From Phytopseudomonas straminea (lineage in GTDB: Bacteria > Pseudomonadota > Gammaproteobacteria > Pseudomonadales > Pseudomonadaceae), in contig NZ_FOMO01000005.1 of NCBI RefSeq assembly GCF_900112645.1, positions 1 to 64,000 of the forward strand: 64,000 nt of DNA, read 5' to 3'. Under the pieces are notes generated by a model that saw nothing but the letters and a program-made list of their open reading frames with translations, had not been told where the DNA came from and did not search any database. The position numbers and the translations under genes are program-made. How positions within the stretch are numbered: the stretch's first letter is position 1; each line of letters starts with the position of its first letter. Shown here piece after piece: positions 21,188 to 29,011 of the stretch.

Positions 21188-21526
21188 ATGAGTGATCACT
21201 CCAAAGGCGAGCCCATCGGCCTGCGTCTCGTCTGGATGCTGCTGTTTCTGTTCGTCTGGCAACTGGCCGAGCTGCTGCTGGCCGGCGTTGTGTTGCTGCA
21301 GCTCAGCTATCGCTTGATCTATGGCGCGCCGAATGCCGGCTTGCTGAGCTTCGGTGACAGCCTCAGCCAGTACCTGGCGCAGATCGGCCGCTTCGGCACG
21401 TTCAACACCGAAACCAAGCCCTGGCCGTTCGCCGACTGGCCGGCTGCGCGCCCTGCGCAAGGCGAGGCTGCGCATCGCGTGCCGCCGGCGCCACATCCGG
21501 TCCGCGACGAGGAGCCGAAACTATGA
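21188..21526 (+). CDS. DUF4389 membrane protein
   Basis: A 112-residue protein with one or two hydrophobic helices (about residues 14-40) and the DUF4389 features LRLVWMLLFLFVWQLAELLL and YLAQIGRFGTFNTETKPWPF. The function is unknown. It lies 11 nt after gpsA and 10 nt before sixA, so all three are probably one transcript. The C-terminal tail is Pro/Ala-rich and hydrophilic. Confidence 0.87.
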   Translation: MSDHSKGEPIGLRLVWMLLFLFVWQLAELLLAGVVLLQLSYRLIYGAPNAGLLSFGDSLSQYLAQIGRFGTFNTETKPWPFADWPAARPAQGEAAHRVPPAPHPVRDEEPKL

Positions 21527-21536
21527 GCCAGCCGGC

Positions 21537-21998
21537 ATGAAGCTCTGGTTGTTGCGCCACGGCCAGGCCCAGGCCCAGGCGCGTAGCGATGCTGCCCGTG
21601 AGCTGACGGCCCATGGCCGTGACGAAGTGTGCCAAGCCCTCGAACATTTGCGTGGTCGTTCGCCTGCCATTCTGGTTAGCCCCTATGTGCGGGCCCAGCA
21701 GACGGCTGCGCTGGTGCACGACGCATTGGCCTTGCAGGCGCCTATGCAAACCGTGCCCTGGCTGACACCGGACAGCGATCCGCGTGACAGCCTGGCCAGG
21801 CTGCAGCAATTGTCCGGAACTGAACTGCTGCTGGTTTCTCACCAGCCCTTCATTGGCGCCCTGGGTGGCCTGCTGGTGCATGGCCATCGTCAGCAGCCAC
21901 TGGCGATGCATACGGCCAGCCTGGCACTGCTCGAAGGCGAGGACCTGATTGCCGGGCTGATGACACTCCAGTTGCTGGCGCACCCTGAGCTGCATTGA
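21537..21998 (+). CDS. sixA: Phosphohistidine phosphatase SixA
   Basis: A 153-residue histidine phosphatase. The phosphate-pocket RHG triad is at residues 7-9 (LLRHGQA), the second Arg lies in SPYVRAQQTA, and the second catalytic His is in VSHQPF. In E. coli SixA removes phosphate from Hpt domains and from the nitrogen PTS protein NPr. I chose the ATG at 21537 because it begins directly with the beta-strand of the RHG motif. Confidence 0.94.
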   Translation: MKLWLLRHGQAQAQARSDAARELTAHGRDEVCQALEHLRGRSPAILVSPYVRAQQTAALVHDALALQAPMQTVPWLTPDSDPRDSLARLQQLSGTELLLVSHQPFIGALGGLLVHGHRQQPLAMHTASLALLEGEDLIAGLMTLQLLAHPELH

Positions 21999-22031
21999 TC
22001 AGCCCACCCACAACAACAAGAAGGATCGACC

Positions 22032-22478
22032 ATGAGCATCTGGCGTCAGACACCCAACCTCGACGAACTTAATGCCGCCCAGCGCAATACCATTGGTGAG
22101 CTCTTGGACATCCGCTTCGAATCCTTCGATGATGAGTCGATCACCGCCAGTATGGCCGTCGATTCACGGACCCATCAGCCCCACGGCCTGCTGCATGGCG
22201 GCGCCTCGGTGGTGCTGGCCGAGAGCCTGGGTTCCACGGCCAGTTACCAGTGCATCGATACCGAGAAGTTCTTCTGCGTGGGCCTGGAGGTCAATGCCAA
22301 CCACCTGCGTGGGCTGCGCAGTGGGCGCGTCACTGCGGTGGCCAAGGTCGTGCACCTGGGCCGTACCACCCATGTCTGGGATATTCGCCTGAGCGGCGAT
22401 GACGGCAAGCCCAGCTGCATCTCGCGCCTGACCGTGGCCGTCGTGCCCCACGGTAGTCAGCCGCCTGAGCGTGGCTAA
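22032..22478 (+). CDS. Hot-dog fold acyl-CoA thioesterase (PaaI/MenI-like)
   Basis: A 148-residue hot-dog thioesterase. The helix motif HQPHGLLHGGASVVLAES is that of the PaaI/YdiI family, with the active Glu in that helix and substrate-pocket residues VGLEVNANHLRG following. It probably hydrolyses aromatic or medium-chain acyl-CoA. AAGGA lies before ATG. Its stop codon is directly abutted by a palindromic repeat of about 145 bp. Confidence 0.93.
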   Translation: MSIWRQTPNLDELNAAQRNTIGELLDIRFESFDDESITASMAVDSRTHQPHGLLHGGASVVLAESLGSTASYQCIDTEKFFCVGLEVNANHLRGLRSGRVTAVAKVVHLGRTTHVWDIRLSGDDGKPSCISRLTVAVVPHGSQPPERG

Positions 22479-22620
22479 GAACCTGTTCAAAGTCTGCTGC
22501 GCGTCGGCACTGCTGCGTTAAAACAGGCTCGGACTGCTCATTTACAGCTCGTAAACTCCGCGTCCTCGCCTGTTTTCGCCTTGCATTGCTCTAGCTCGCG
22601 AGACTTTGAACAGGCTCTAA
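22476..22620. repeat. MITE-like nested palindromic element of about 145 bp
   Basis: The outer arms 22479-22495 and 22601-22617 are GAACCTGTTCAAAGTCT and its complement with one mismatch. Middle arms AAAACAGGC (22520-22528) and GCCTGTTTT (22568-22576) and an apical TTTAC/GTAAA (22541-22555) give three nested stems on one axis. The element begins at the stop codon of the thioesterase gene and codes for nothing I recognise. It looks like a small non-autonomous mobile element or a structured 3' end. Confidence 0.75.
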
Positions 22621-22731
22621 GCGCCGGAGCAGGGTTGGCCGGAGCGTCGTGCTTCCTGACCGTTACAGGCGTTGTCGGCCTGGCAAGGCTGGCTGACAAT
22701 CCCAGCACTGCCTGCCACCTGTGCGATTGCC

Positions 22732-23535
22732 ATGGATCAGCTCATCTTCTTCGCCCACGCCAACGGTTTTCCTTCGGCCACCTACCGCAAGCTGTTCGCG
22801 GCGTTGGCACCGGAGTACCAGGTGCAGCACCTGGCGCAGCATGCCCATGACCCGCGCTTCCCAGTGAATGACAACTGGAGCAACCTGGTCGACGAGCTGA
22901 TTCACCATCTCGAACAGTGCGCTGGGCCGGTGTGGGGCGTAGGCCACTCGCTGGGTGGTGTGCTGCATTATCATGCGGCGTTGCTTCGCCCGGATTTGTA
23001 TCAGGGCGTGGTCATGCTCGACTCGCCGGTGCTCAGCCGCGTCGACCAGTTGGTGATTCACGCGGCCAAGCGGTTCGGCTTTATCGACCGGCTCACCCCA
23101 GCCGGGCGTACCCAGGGGCGGCGCGAGGCCTTTGTCGACGGTCATGAGGCGCGTCGTTACTTCGCTGAGCGTACGCTGTTCAGCCGCTTCGACCCTGAAT
23201 GCCTGGACGCCTATGTCGAGCACGGTCTTCACCCGGGTGAAGAGGGCCTGCGCCTGCGTTTCGAGGCCGCTACCGAAATGAGCATCTACCGGAGCGTGCC
23301 GCATATCAGCCCGGGGCGGCCGCAACAACTCAAGGTGCCGCTGGCGCTTGTAAAAGGCGCCGAGAGCCGTGTTGTGCTCGCCCACCACGGGCGCATGGCA
23401 CGAAGGGCGCCACGCGGCGAATTTTTGATCATGCCCGGCGGGCATATGTTTCCCCTCGAACACCCGGATGCCACGGCGCAGTTGCTTCGGCGCCTGTTCG
23501 CCCGCTGGCAGCAACCTCGCGAGACGATGCAGTGA
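22732..23535 (+). CDS. Alpha/beta hydrolase
   Basis: A 267-residue alpha/beta hydrolase. The oxyanion stretch HANGFPSATYRKLF is near the N-terminus, the nucleophile Ser sits in GVGHSLGGV, and the final His lies in MPGGHMFPLEHP. The specific substrate is unknown. ATG 22732 begins MDQLIFFAH, matching the family's first strand; the frame is open further upstream but runs into the intergenic repeat side. Its stop overlaps the GTG start of the next hydrolase gene. Confidence 0.87.
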   Translation: MDQLIFFAHANGFPSATYRKLFAALAPEYQVQHLAQHAHDPRFPVNDNWSNLVDELIHHLEQCAGPVWGVGHSLGGVLHYHAALLRPDLYQGVVMLDSPVLSRVDQLVIHAAKRFGFIDRLTPAGRTQGRREAFVDGHEARRYFAERTLFSRFDPECLDAYVEHGLHPGEEGLRLRFEAATEMSIYRSVPHISPGRPQQLKVPLALVKGAESRVVLAHHGRMARRAPRGEFLIMPGGHMFPLEHPDATAQLLRRLFARWQQPRETMQ

Positions 23536-24395
23536 CCTGTATCCCCGAAGAAATACGCTTGCACCTACCGCATATCGAGCTGACCGCTCAAGTCTATGGG
23601 CCGCCCGATGGACATCCGGTCATCGCCCTGCATGGCTGGCTCGACAATGCGGCGACTTTCGCGCGGCTGGCTCCAAAATTGGCGGGCATGCGTATCGTCG
23701 CCGTGGATTTTGCCGGGCACGGTCATTCGGCGCATCGCCCATCGGGTGCCGGTTATGCCCTGTGGGACTACGTGCACGACGTACTGCTGGTCGCCGAGCA
23801 GCTTGGTTGGCCCCGCTTCAGCCTGCTTGGGCATTCCATGGGTGCCATCGTTTCGGTGCTGCTGGCGGCCACCTTTCCCGAGCGCGTGCAGCGCCTGGCG
23901 CTGATCGACGGGCTGGTGCCGCCCACCGTCGAGGCCGATGGCGCAGTCGCTACCCTGGCGGAATCGCTGCGTGGGCGCCTGACCTTGTCCGCCAAGCGCA
24001 AGCCGGTCTATCCCGACATCGAGCGAGCTGCCCAGGTGCGCCAGCGCGGTGTCGGACACGTCAGTTTCGAGGCGGCGATGTTGTTGGCGCAGCGCGGCCT
24101 GATGTCGGTGCAGGGCGGGCTGACCTGGCGCACCGACAGCCGCCTGACCCTAGCCACGCCCCTGCGGCTGACCCATGCCCACGCGCAGGCGTTCGTCACC
24201 GCGCTGCGCTGCCCGACCTGCCTGGTGCTGGCCGAACAAGGGCTGCTGGCGACACGGGATGGTCTGGCTGACTTGCTGGCGCAGACGGAAATCAGCGTCG
24301 AACGCCGGCCCGGCGGTCACCATCTGCATCTGGATGACGAGCAGGGTGCACAACTCGTAGCAGACTGTTTCAAAGCATTCCTGAGCGCGCCTTGA
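23532..24395 (+). CDS. Alpha/beta hydrolase
   Basis: A 287-residue alpha/beta hydrolase with the HGWLDNAATF oxyanion motif, nucleophile Ser in LLGHSMGAI, Asp in the LIDGL region, and a C-terminal His in RPGGHHLHLD. It starts at GTG 23532, overlapping the preceding hydrolase gene as GTGA. The two are not close copies of each other, so they are coupled but not a recent duplication. The substrate is unknown. Confidence 0.88.
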   Translation: MTCIPEEIRLHLPHIELTAQVYGPPDGHPVIALHGWLDNAATFARLAPKLAGMRIVAVDFAGHGHSAHRPSGAGYALWDYVHDVLLVAEQLGWPRFSLLGHSMGAIVSVLLAATFPERVQRLALIDGLVPPTVEADGAVATLAESLRGRLTLSAKRKPVYPDIERAAQVRQRGVGHVSFEAAMLLAQRGLMSVQGGLTWRTDSRLTLATPLRLTHAHAQAFVTALRCPTCLVLAEQGLLATRDGLADLLAQTEISVERRPGGHHLHLDDEQGAQLVADCFKAFLSAP

Positions 24396-24446
24396 CGGCC
24401 CGTGGCAACTGGGGAAAGGTGTCGGGCACTGCCATGGAGATCTGCA

Positions 24447-24542
24447 TGACCGACCTGTTCACCGTCGCGCCGGATGCGCTGCCCACCTTGCCTGCTTACT
24501 TGCAAATGCCTGCTGCTATCGGGGGATCGGCATGCGTCTGAG
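24447..24542 (+). CDS. Possible 31-residue small protein
   Basis: A short frame starting ATG 24447 (MTDLFTVAPDALPTLPAY...) runs to a stop that overlaps the start of the DUF4892 gene (ATG 24532). There is no clear ribosome-binding site and no relative I know. The position could make it a leader peptide, or it may be chance. Confidence 0.2.
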
Positions 24543-25332
24543 CTACCTGTTCGCGCTGATGCTCGTCAGCCCTCTGGCCGGCGCCGATGTGGCTGGTAGC
24601 CGCGATCTCGATGTGTTGCCGCGTTTCGCCGGCAGTGAAATTGTCACCTTCAAGGAAGAGGCTGAGCAGGAGCGCGTGTATCCCCAGGGAACCGTACGCC
24701 GCATCAGCGGGCGCCTGCGGTACGAGCGTGAAGTGCTGGTGCAAGGCGCGCTTACCGCCGTTACCTATGAGTTGCCGGGAACCCACAGCGCCAATGAGGT
24801 GTTCACTCAGGCTCGCGAGGCATTACAGGATCAGGATGCTCAGTTGCTGTACTGGTGTCAGGGTCGCGAATGCGGCTCCAGCAGCCTGTGGGCTAACTCG
24901 GTATTCGGCAATTCCACACTCTATGGCTCGGATGACCAGCAGGCCTACGCCTTGCTGCGCCTGGCCGAGCCGCGCCATGACAGCCTTGTGGCGCTTTACA
25001 GCATCACCCGCGGCAATCGCCGTGCTTACCTGCATGCCGAGCTGCTCAAGGCCGGGCAGCCGTTGGCCAAGGTGCTGCCGACCCCGGCGACTCTTTCTCG
25101 GCAACTCAAGAGCACTGGCACGCTGCGCATGCCCGAACGGGACCAACCCAGCCCCGAGTGGGCGGAGGTGCTGGCGCGCAGCCTCAACCTCGACAGCACC
25201 TTGCGGGTCAGCCTGTCCGGGGTGAATGCCGAGGCCTGGCGTGAGGCGTTGATCGACGATCAGGTCAGGGCCGCACGCTTAGAGATCGGCGAAAGCACCG
25301 GCGACGGTTTGCGTATCGACGTGCTACGTTGA
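24532..25332 (+). CDS. Exported DUF4892 protein
   Basis: A 266-residue protein with a signal peptide (residues 1-18, ...SPLAGA), probably periplasmic or outer-membrane associated. The pattern (DLDVLPRFAGSEIV, YELPGTHSANEVF, LLYWCQGRECGSSSLWANSVFG) fits the DUF4892 family, with two Cys in CQGREC that could form a disulfide. The function is unknown; some relatives carry a C-terminal OmpA-like domain, not seen here. It lies 47 nt before the PerM-type transporter gene. Confidence 0.85.
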   Translation: MRLSYLFALMLVSPLAGADVAGSRDLDVLPRFAGSEIVTFKEEAEQERVYPQGTVRRISGRLRYEREVLVQGALTAVTYELPGTHSANEVFTQAREALQDQDAQLLYWCQGRECGSSSLWANSVFGNSTLYGSDDQQAYALLRLAEPRHDSLVALYSITRGNRRAYLHAELLKAGQPLAKVLPTPATLSRQLKSTGTLRMPERDQPSPEWAEVLARSLNLDSTLRVSLSGVNAEAWREALIDDQVRAARLEIGESTGDGLRIDVLR

Positions 25333-25379
25333 GCGCGCCTGCGTTGGGCCTGAGTCTGGTTTGCTGGAAGTCCTGAAAA

Positions 25380-26453
25380 ATGCCGAATAACGACCGCTTG
25401 CTGGTGCAGATCCTGCTCCTGGGGCTACTGGGTGCCAGCCTTTGGGTGCTGGCGCCGTTCTGGTCCGCACTGTTCTGGGCGGCCGTGCTGTCGTTCGCCA
25501 GCTGGCCGGTCATGCGCTGGCTGACCCGTGTATTGAAAGGCCGGCAGTCGGTTGCCGCCGCCTTGCTGACCGGAGTGTGGATCGTGCTGGTGGCGGTGCC
25601 GCTGGTGATGCTGGGCTTCAATCTCGCCGACCATATCCGTGACGCCACCGCAATGCTCAAGGACTTTCAGGTCGATGGCCTGCCGCCACCGCCAGGCTGG
25701 CTGGCCTCTGTGCCCCTGGTCGGCGACCGCCTGGTGAGTATCTGGGAAACCCTGGATCAGCAGGGCTCGGCACTGTTCGCCACGGTGCAGCCCTATCTTG
25801 GGCAGGTCGGCAACTTCCTGCTGGTACGCAGCGCCAAGATCGGCGGCGGCTTCCTGGAACTGGCCTTGAGCCTGATTCTGGTGTTCTTCTTTTATCGTGA
25901 CGGCCCGCGTCTGGCTGCCTTCGTCGAAAGCCTGCTTGAGCGGCTGATCGGTGAGCGCGCCCAGCATTACCTCGAGCTGGTCGCCGGTACGGTACAGCGG
26001 GTGGTCAACGGGGTGATCGGCACTGCGGTGGCGCAAGCGCTGCTGGCCTATATCGGGTTCATGATCGCCGGCATTCCTGGTGCGCTGGTGCTCGGTGTGC
26101 TGACCTTCGCCTGCAGCCTGATCATGGTGCCGCCTCTGGTCTGGGGGCCGGCGGTAGGCTGGCTGATCTGGCAGGGCGAGATCGGCATGGCGATCTTCCT
26201 GGGCATCTGGGGCTTCTTCATCATCAGCGGCGTGGACAACATCCTCAAACCCTACTTGATCAGCCGCGGCGGCAACCTGCCGCTGGTGGTGGTGCTGCTC
26301 GGCGTGTTCGGCGGCATCCTGGCCTTCGGCTTCATGGGGCTATTCCTCGGCCCGACTCTGCTGGCCGTCGCCTACAGCCTGCTCAGCGACTGGGTCGCTC
26401 ACAAAGCACCGGCTGGCCTGCCGCCCCGTGAGGAGCGCCGGCCGCCGTTGTGA
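25380..26453 (+). CDS. AI-2E/PerM-family membrane transporter
   Basis: A 357-residue inner-membrane protein with about seven helices in the AI-2E transporter arrangement: two N-terminal helices (residues 8-45), a helical pair near 60-80, a soluble segment near 100-145, then helices to 340 with the family motif GFFIISGVDNILKPYLIS. E. coli relatives include YdiK and TqsA. The real substrate is unknown. The C-terminal end is Pro/Arg-rich and cytosolic. Confidence 0.9.
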   Translation: MPNNDRLLVQILLLGLLGASLWVLAPFWSALFWAAVLSFASWPVMRWLTRVLKGRQSVAAALLTGVWIVLVAVPLVMLGFNLADHIRDATAMLKDFQVDGLPPPPGWLASVPLVGDRLVSIWETLDQQGSALFATVQPYLGQVGNFLLVRSAKIGGGFLELALSLILVFFFYRDGPRLAAFVESLLERLIGERAQHYLELVAGTVQRVVNGVIGTAVAQALLAYIGFMIAGIPGALVLGVLTFACSLIMVPPLVWGPAVGWLIWQGEIGMAIFLGIWGFFIISGVDNILKPYLISRGGNLPLVVVLLGVFGGILAFGFMGLFLGPTLLAVAYSLLSDWVAHKAPAGLPPREERRPPL

Positions 26454-26465
26454 GGGCGAGTCGGC

Positions 26466-27512
26466 TCAACGGTCGCCGCGCTCGTATTTATCGAGGGTAT
26501 CGCGAGCGATCTGCCGGCCCAGCATGATCAGTTCCGGCGCCTTGTAGAACTCGAAGAAGCGGCACACGCGTTTGGGCACGTTGATCAGGATATCCGGCGG
26601 ATAACCGGCGATCTTGTATTGCGACAGCGACGTCTGCATCACCTCGAAACTCTGGTTGATCAACTCCAGCAGCGATGCCGGGCCTGCCATCTGTGCGACC
26701 CGCGAACCACTTGCCGATTTGGGGGCGCTGTCGTCTTGCGGAGCAGCGACCGGTTGTTGGCCGTGAGGGTCCGCCGGTTCCTGCAGCCAGAGGTCGGGCT
26801 GCTCCGGCGCTTCGGGCAGCGCAGCGCCTTGGAGAAGCAATGGATCGTCCTCACCGCCCTTGCGGCGCAGCGACGGTAGCCGTGAGCCCAGCGATGTCAT
26901 CATTTGGTCGAAGCGGCCCTTCAGGGCAGCGGGGCGTTCGATGACGGGCAACTGATAGTGCTGCTGATGGGCCGAGTTGAGGTTCACGGCGATGATCAGG
27001 TCGCAGTGGCTCGAGACCACCGGCACAATGGGCAAGGGATTGAGCAGGCCGCCATCGACCAGCATGCGCTTTCCCTGAATGACCGGGGTAAACAGGCTGG
27101 GAATCGCCGCCGAGGCGCGCATCGCCTGATGCAGGCAGCCTTCCTGAAACCAGATTTCCTGCTGGTTGGTGAGGTCGGTGGCCACTGCCGTGAACGGGAT
27201 GTTCAATGACTCGATGTTGATCTCGCCGACGATATCGCGAATGCGCCCGAACACCTTCTCGCCGCGGATGGCACCCAGGCGAAAGCTGACATCCAGCAGG
27301 CGCAACACATCTAGATAGTCCAGGCTCTGCGTCCAGTCGCTGTAATCCTTGAGCTTGCCGGCGGCGTAGATACCGCCGACCACCGCCCCCATCGAGCAAC
27401 CGGCAATGCAGCCGATCTCGTAGCCACGTGCTTCCAGCTCTTCGATGACGCCAATATGCGCGTAACCACGCGCGCCGCCCGAACCCAGTACCAAAGCCAC
27501 TTTCTTGCTCAT
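26466..27512 (-). CDS. Patatin-like phospholipase family protein (RssA-like)
   Basis: A 348-residue patatin-fold hydrolase. The oxyanion loop GSGGARGYAH is at residues 11-20, the nucleophile Ser sits in GCSMG, and the catalytic Asp in DGGLLNPLP. Residues about 205-285 form an Ala/Pro/Gln-rich insertion, then a conserved C-terminal helix region (LLELINQSFEVMQTSLSQYKI). No signal peptide is seen, so it should be cytosolic. It is convergent with the transporter gene, 12 nt apart. Confidence 0.9.
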   Translation of the reverse strand: MSKKVALVLGSGGARGYAHIGVIEELEARGYEIGCIAGCSMGAVVGGIYAAGKLKDYSDWTQSLDYLDVLRLLDVSFRLGAIRGEKVFGRIRDIVGEINIESLNIPFTAVATDLTNQQEIWFQEGCLHQAMRASAAIPSLFTPVIQGKRMLVDGGLLNPLPIVPVVSSHCDLIIAVNLNSAHQQHYQLPVIERPAALKGRFDQMMTSLGSRLPSLRRKGGEDDPLLLQGAALPEAPEQPDLWLQEPADPHGQQPVAAPQDDSAPKSASGSRVAQMAGPASLLELINQSFEVMQTSLSQYKIAGYPPDILINVPKRVCRFFEFYKAPELIMLGRQIARDTLDKYERGDR

Positions 27513-27650
27513 TCAGCTCTCCCTGATTCGTACTGCAACGGCAACGCAATTTGCGCTGTGCAGCACGCTGATAGTGGCACTTTTTCTCTAGCCTATCGTC
27601 ATAAACAACACCGGTGACCTGATTGCCGGCCAACCTCTGGAGTATGCGAC

Positions 27651-27923
27651 ATGAAAGCCTGGATTCTTTTACCGATTGCGCTGTTGGCGGGCTGCTCAGC
27701 GACCACGACCTACCGCGATAGTTGTGCAACCCAACTCGATGCTGCCTGGCGTGAACTGGATCTGGCCAAGGCCGAAGGTTTTGCCGGTACGGTCAGCTAC
27801 TCCAAAGCGGCCTCGTTGATGACCGCGGCGAAGACCCAGCAGCAGTTCGAAGCCTATCGTGGCTGTACCGACAAGTCCGAGAAGGCGCGTTTCTATATTC
27901 GCGAGTCCCGAGCAGGCCGTTGA
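27651..27923 (+). CDS. Small lipoprotein of unknown function
   Basis: A 90-residue protein with a lipoprotein signal peptide: MKAWILLPIALLAGC with lipobox LAGC and lipidated Cys15. The following Ser favours outer-membrane sorting. The mature part is helical and charged, with two further Cys (in DSCATQ and RGCTDK) that could pair. No domain recognised. It is 48 nt before the flavin reductase gene on the same strand. Confidence 0.8.
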   Translation: MKAWILLPIALLAGCSATTTYRDSCATQLDAAWRELDLAKAEGFAGTVSYSKAASLMTAAKTQQQFEAYRGCTDKSEKARFYIRESRAGR

Positions 27924-27971
27924 GTCGTGTACTGGAGTAAGCTGGCGTCAACCTGACTGCCGGAGACCCTC

Positions 27972-28580
27972 ATGCTGCTCGATTTCGCTGACCTGACCCC
28001 GCTGGATCGCTACCGCTGGCTCGCGTCCACCGTGACACCCAGGCCCATTGCCTGGGTGTCCAGCATTTCCAGCGAGGGGGTAACCAATCTCGCCCCCTTC
28101 AGCTTCTTTCAGGTGATCAGTGACGAGCCGGCGACGTTGATGGTCAACGTCGGCAACCGTGACGACGGCGCATTGAAAGACACCCTGCGCAATGCTCAGG
28201 AAACCGGCGAGCTGGTCATCCACCTGGTCTCTTTCGCCCAAGCAGAAGCCATGAACGCCAGCGCAGCGATCCTGCCGCGCAGCACCAGTGAGTTCGTGCA
28301 TTGCGGCATCGACTCGCTGGCGAGCACGCGCGTTGCACCGCCGCGGGTGAAAGGCGCTGCGGTGGCATTCGAGTGCCGCGTCGCGCAGATCATGGGCTAT
28401 CCGCAGGCGCAGCCCAATCATCATCTGATCTTCGCCGAAGTGCTGCTGGCGCATATTAGTGACGAGGTGCTCAACGAGAGAGGGCGCGTCGACCCGCAGC
28501 GTCTCGATCTGGTCGGTCGCTTGGGTGGCGCTGCCTACAGCCGCACCCGCGATACCTTCGATCTGCAACGCCCGCTCTGA
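27972..28580 (+). CDS. Flavin reductase-like (FMN-binding) protein
   Basis: A 202-residue flavin reductase family protein (split beta-barrel). Typical motifs are STVTPRPIAWVSSISSEG near the N-terminus, NLAPFSFFQVISDEPATLM, and the C-terminal RLGGAAYSRT. This branch resembles DIM6/NTAB-type oxidoreductases. It may supply reduced flavin or act on a small substrate; no partner monooxygenase is nearby. Confidence 0.9.
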   Translation: MLLDFADLTPLDRYRWLASTVTPRPIAWVSSISSEGVTNLAPFSFFQVISDEPATLMVNVGNRDDGALKDTLRNAQETGELVIHLVSFAQAEAMNASAAILPRSTSEFVHCGIDSLASTRVAPPRVKGAAVAFECRVAQIMGYPQAQPNHHLIFAEVLLAHISDEVLNERGRVDPQRLDLVGRLGGAAYSRTRDTFDLQRPL

Positions 28581-29011
28581 TTTATTAGTGGAGTTTGATC
28601 CGTGAGCGCGGCGTGCGCTCATTGGCGTGGGTGCTGATTTGCGCCGGCGCCTCGCGACCCGCCTGCAGGTGAGCGTGCCGGTAACAGATGCGGTAGCCGT
28701 CGAATCAATCGCGGCTGGTCAGCAACAGCGTGTCGCGCTCGGAGCTGCTGTCGACCTAGCAGGCGATGTGCATCGTATGATTGTCCCACCGATGCCGGCT
28801 AGCCAAGGTGCAGCCCGATTCCAGAGCCGCCGCCTTGGTGATTGCGATGTGCTGCTTTCGCCCGACCAGTTCTTCGATAACCAGCAACATTCTGAAAACG
28901 ACATCTTTTTAGTCAAAACCACCTGACGCCTCGCTGCTGGCTTGTCGCCATTAGTTGCGTGCCTCACTGTTGCGATCATGAGGGCATCCGCCCAGCACGA
29001 GAGGGTCGACA
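28581..29011. other. 431-nt intergenic stretch with an uncertain 99-codon frame
   Basis: No recognised gene lies here. A plus-strand frame 28627-28926 from GTG (MGADLRRRLATRLQ...) is open for 99 codons but has no good ribosome-binding site and no family likeness. A minus-strand frame over 28719-29012 has a random look. Base composition falls towards the A/T-rich patch at 28885-28925. It could be a decayed gene or the promoter region of the chemoreceptor. Confidence 0.35.
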
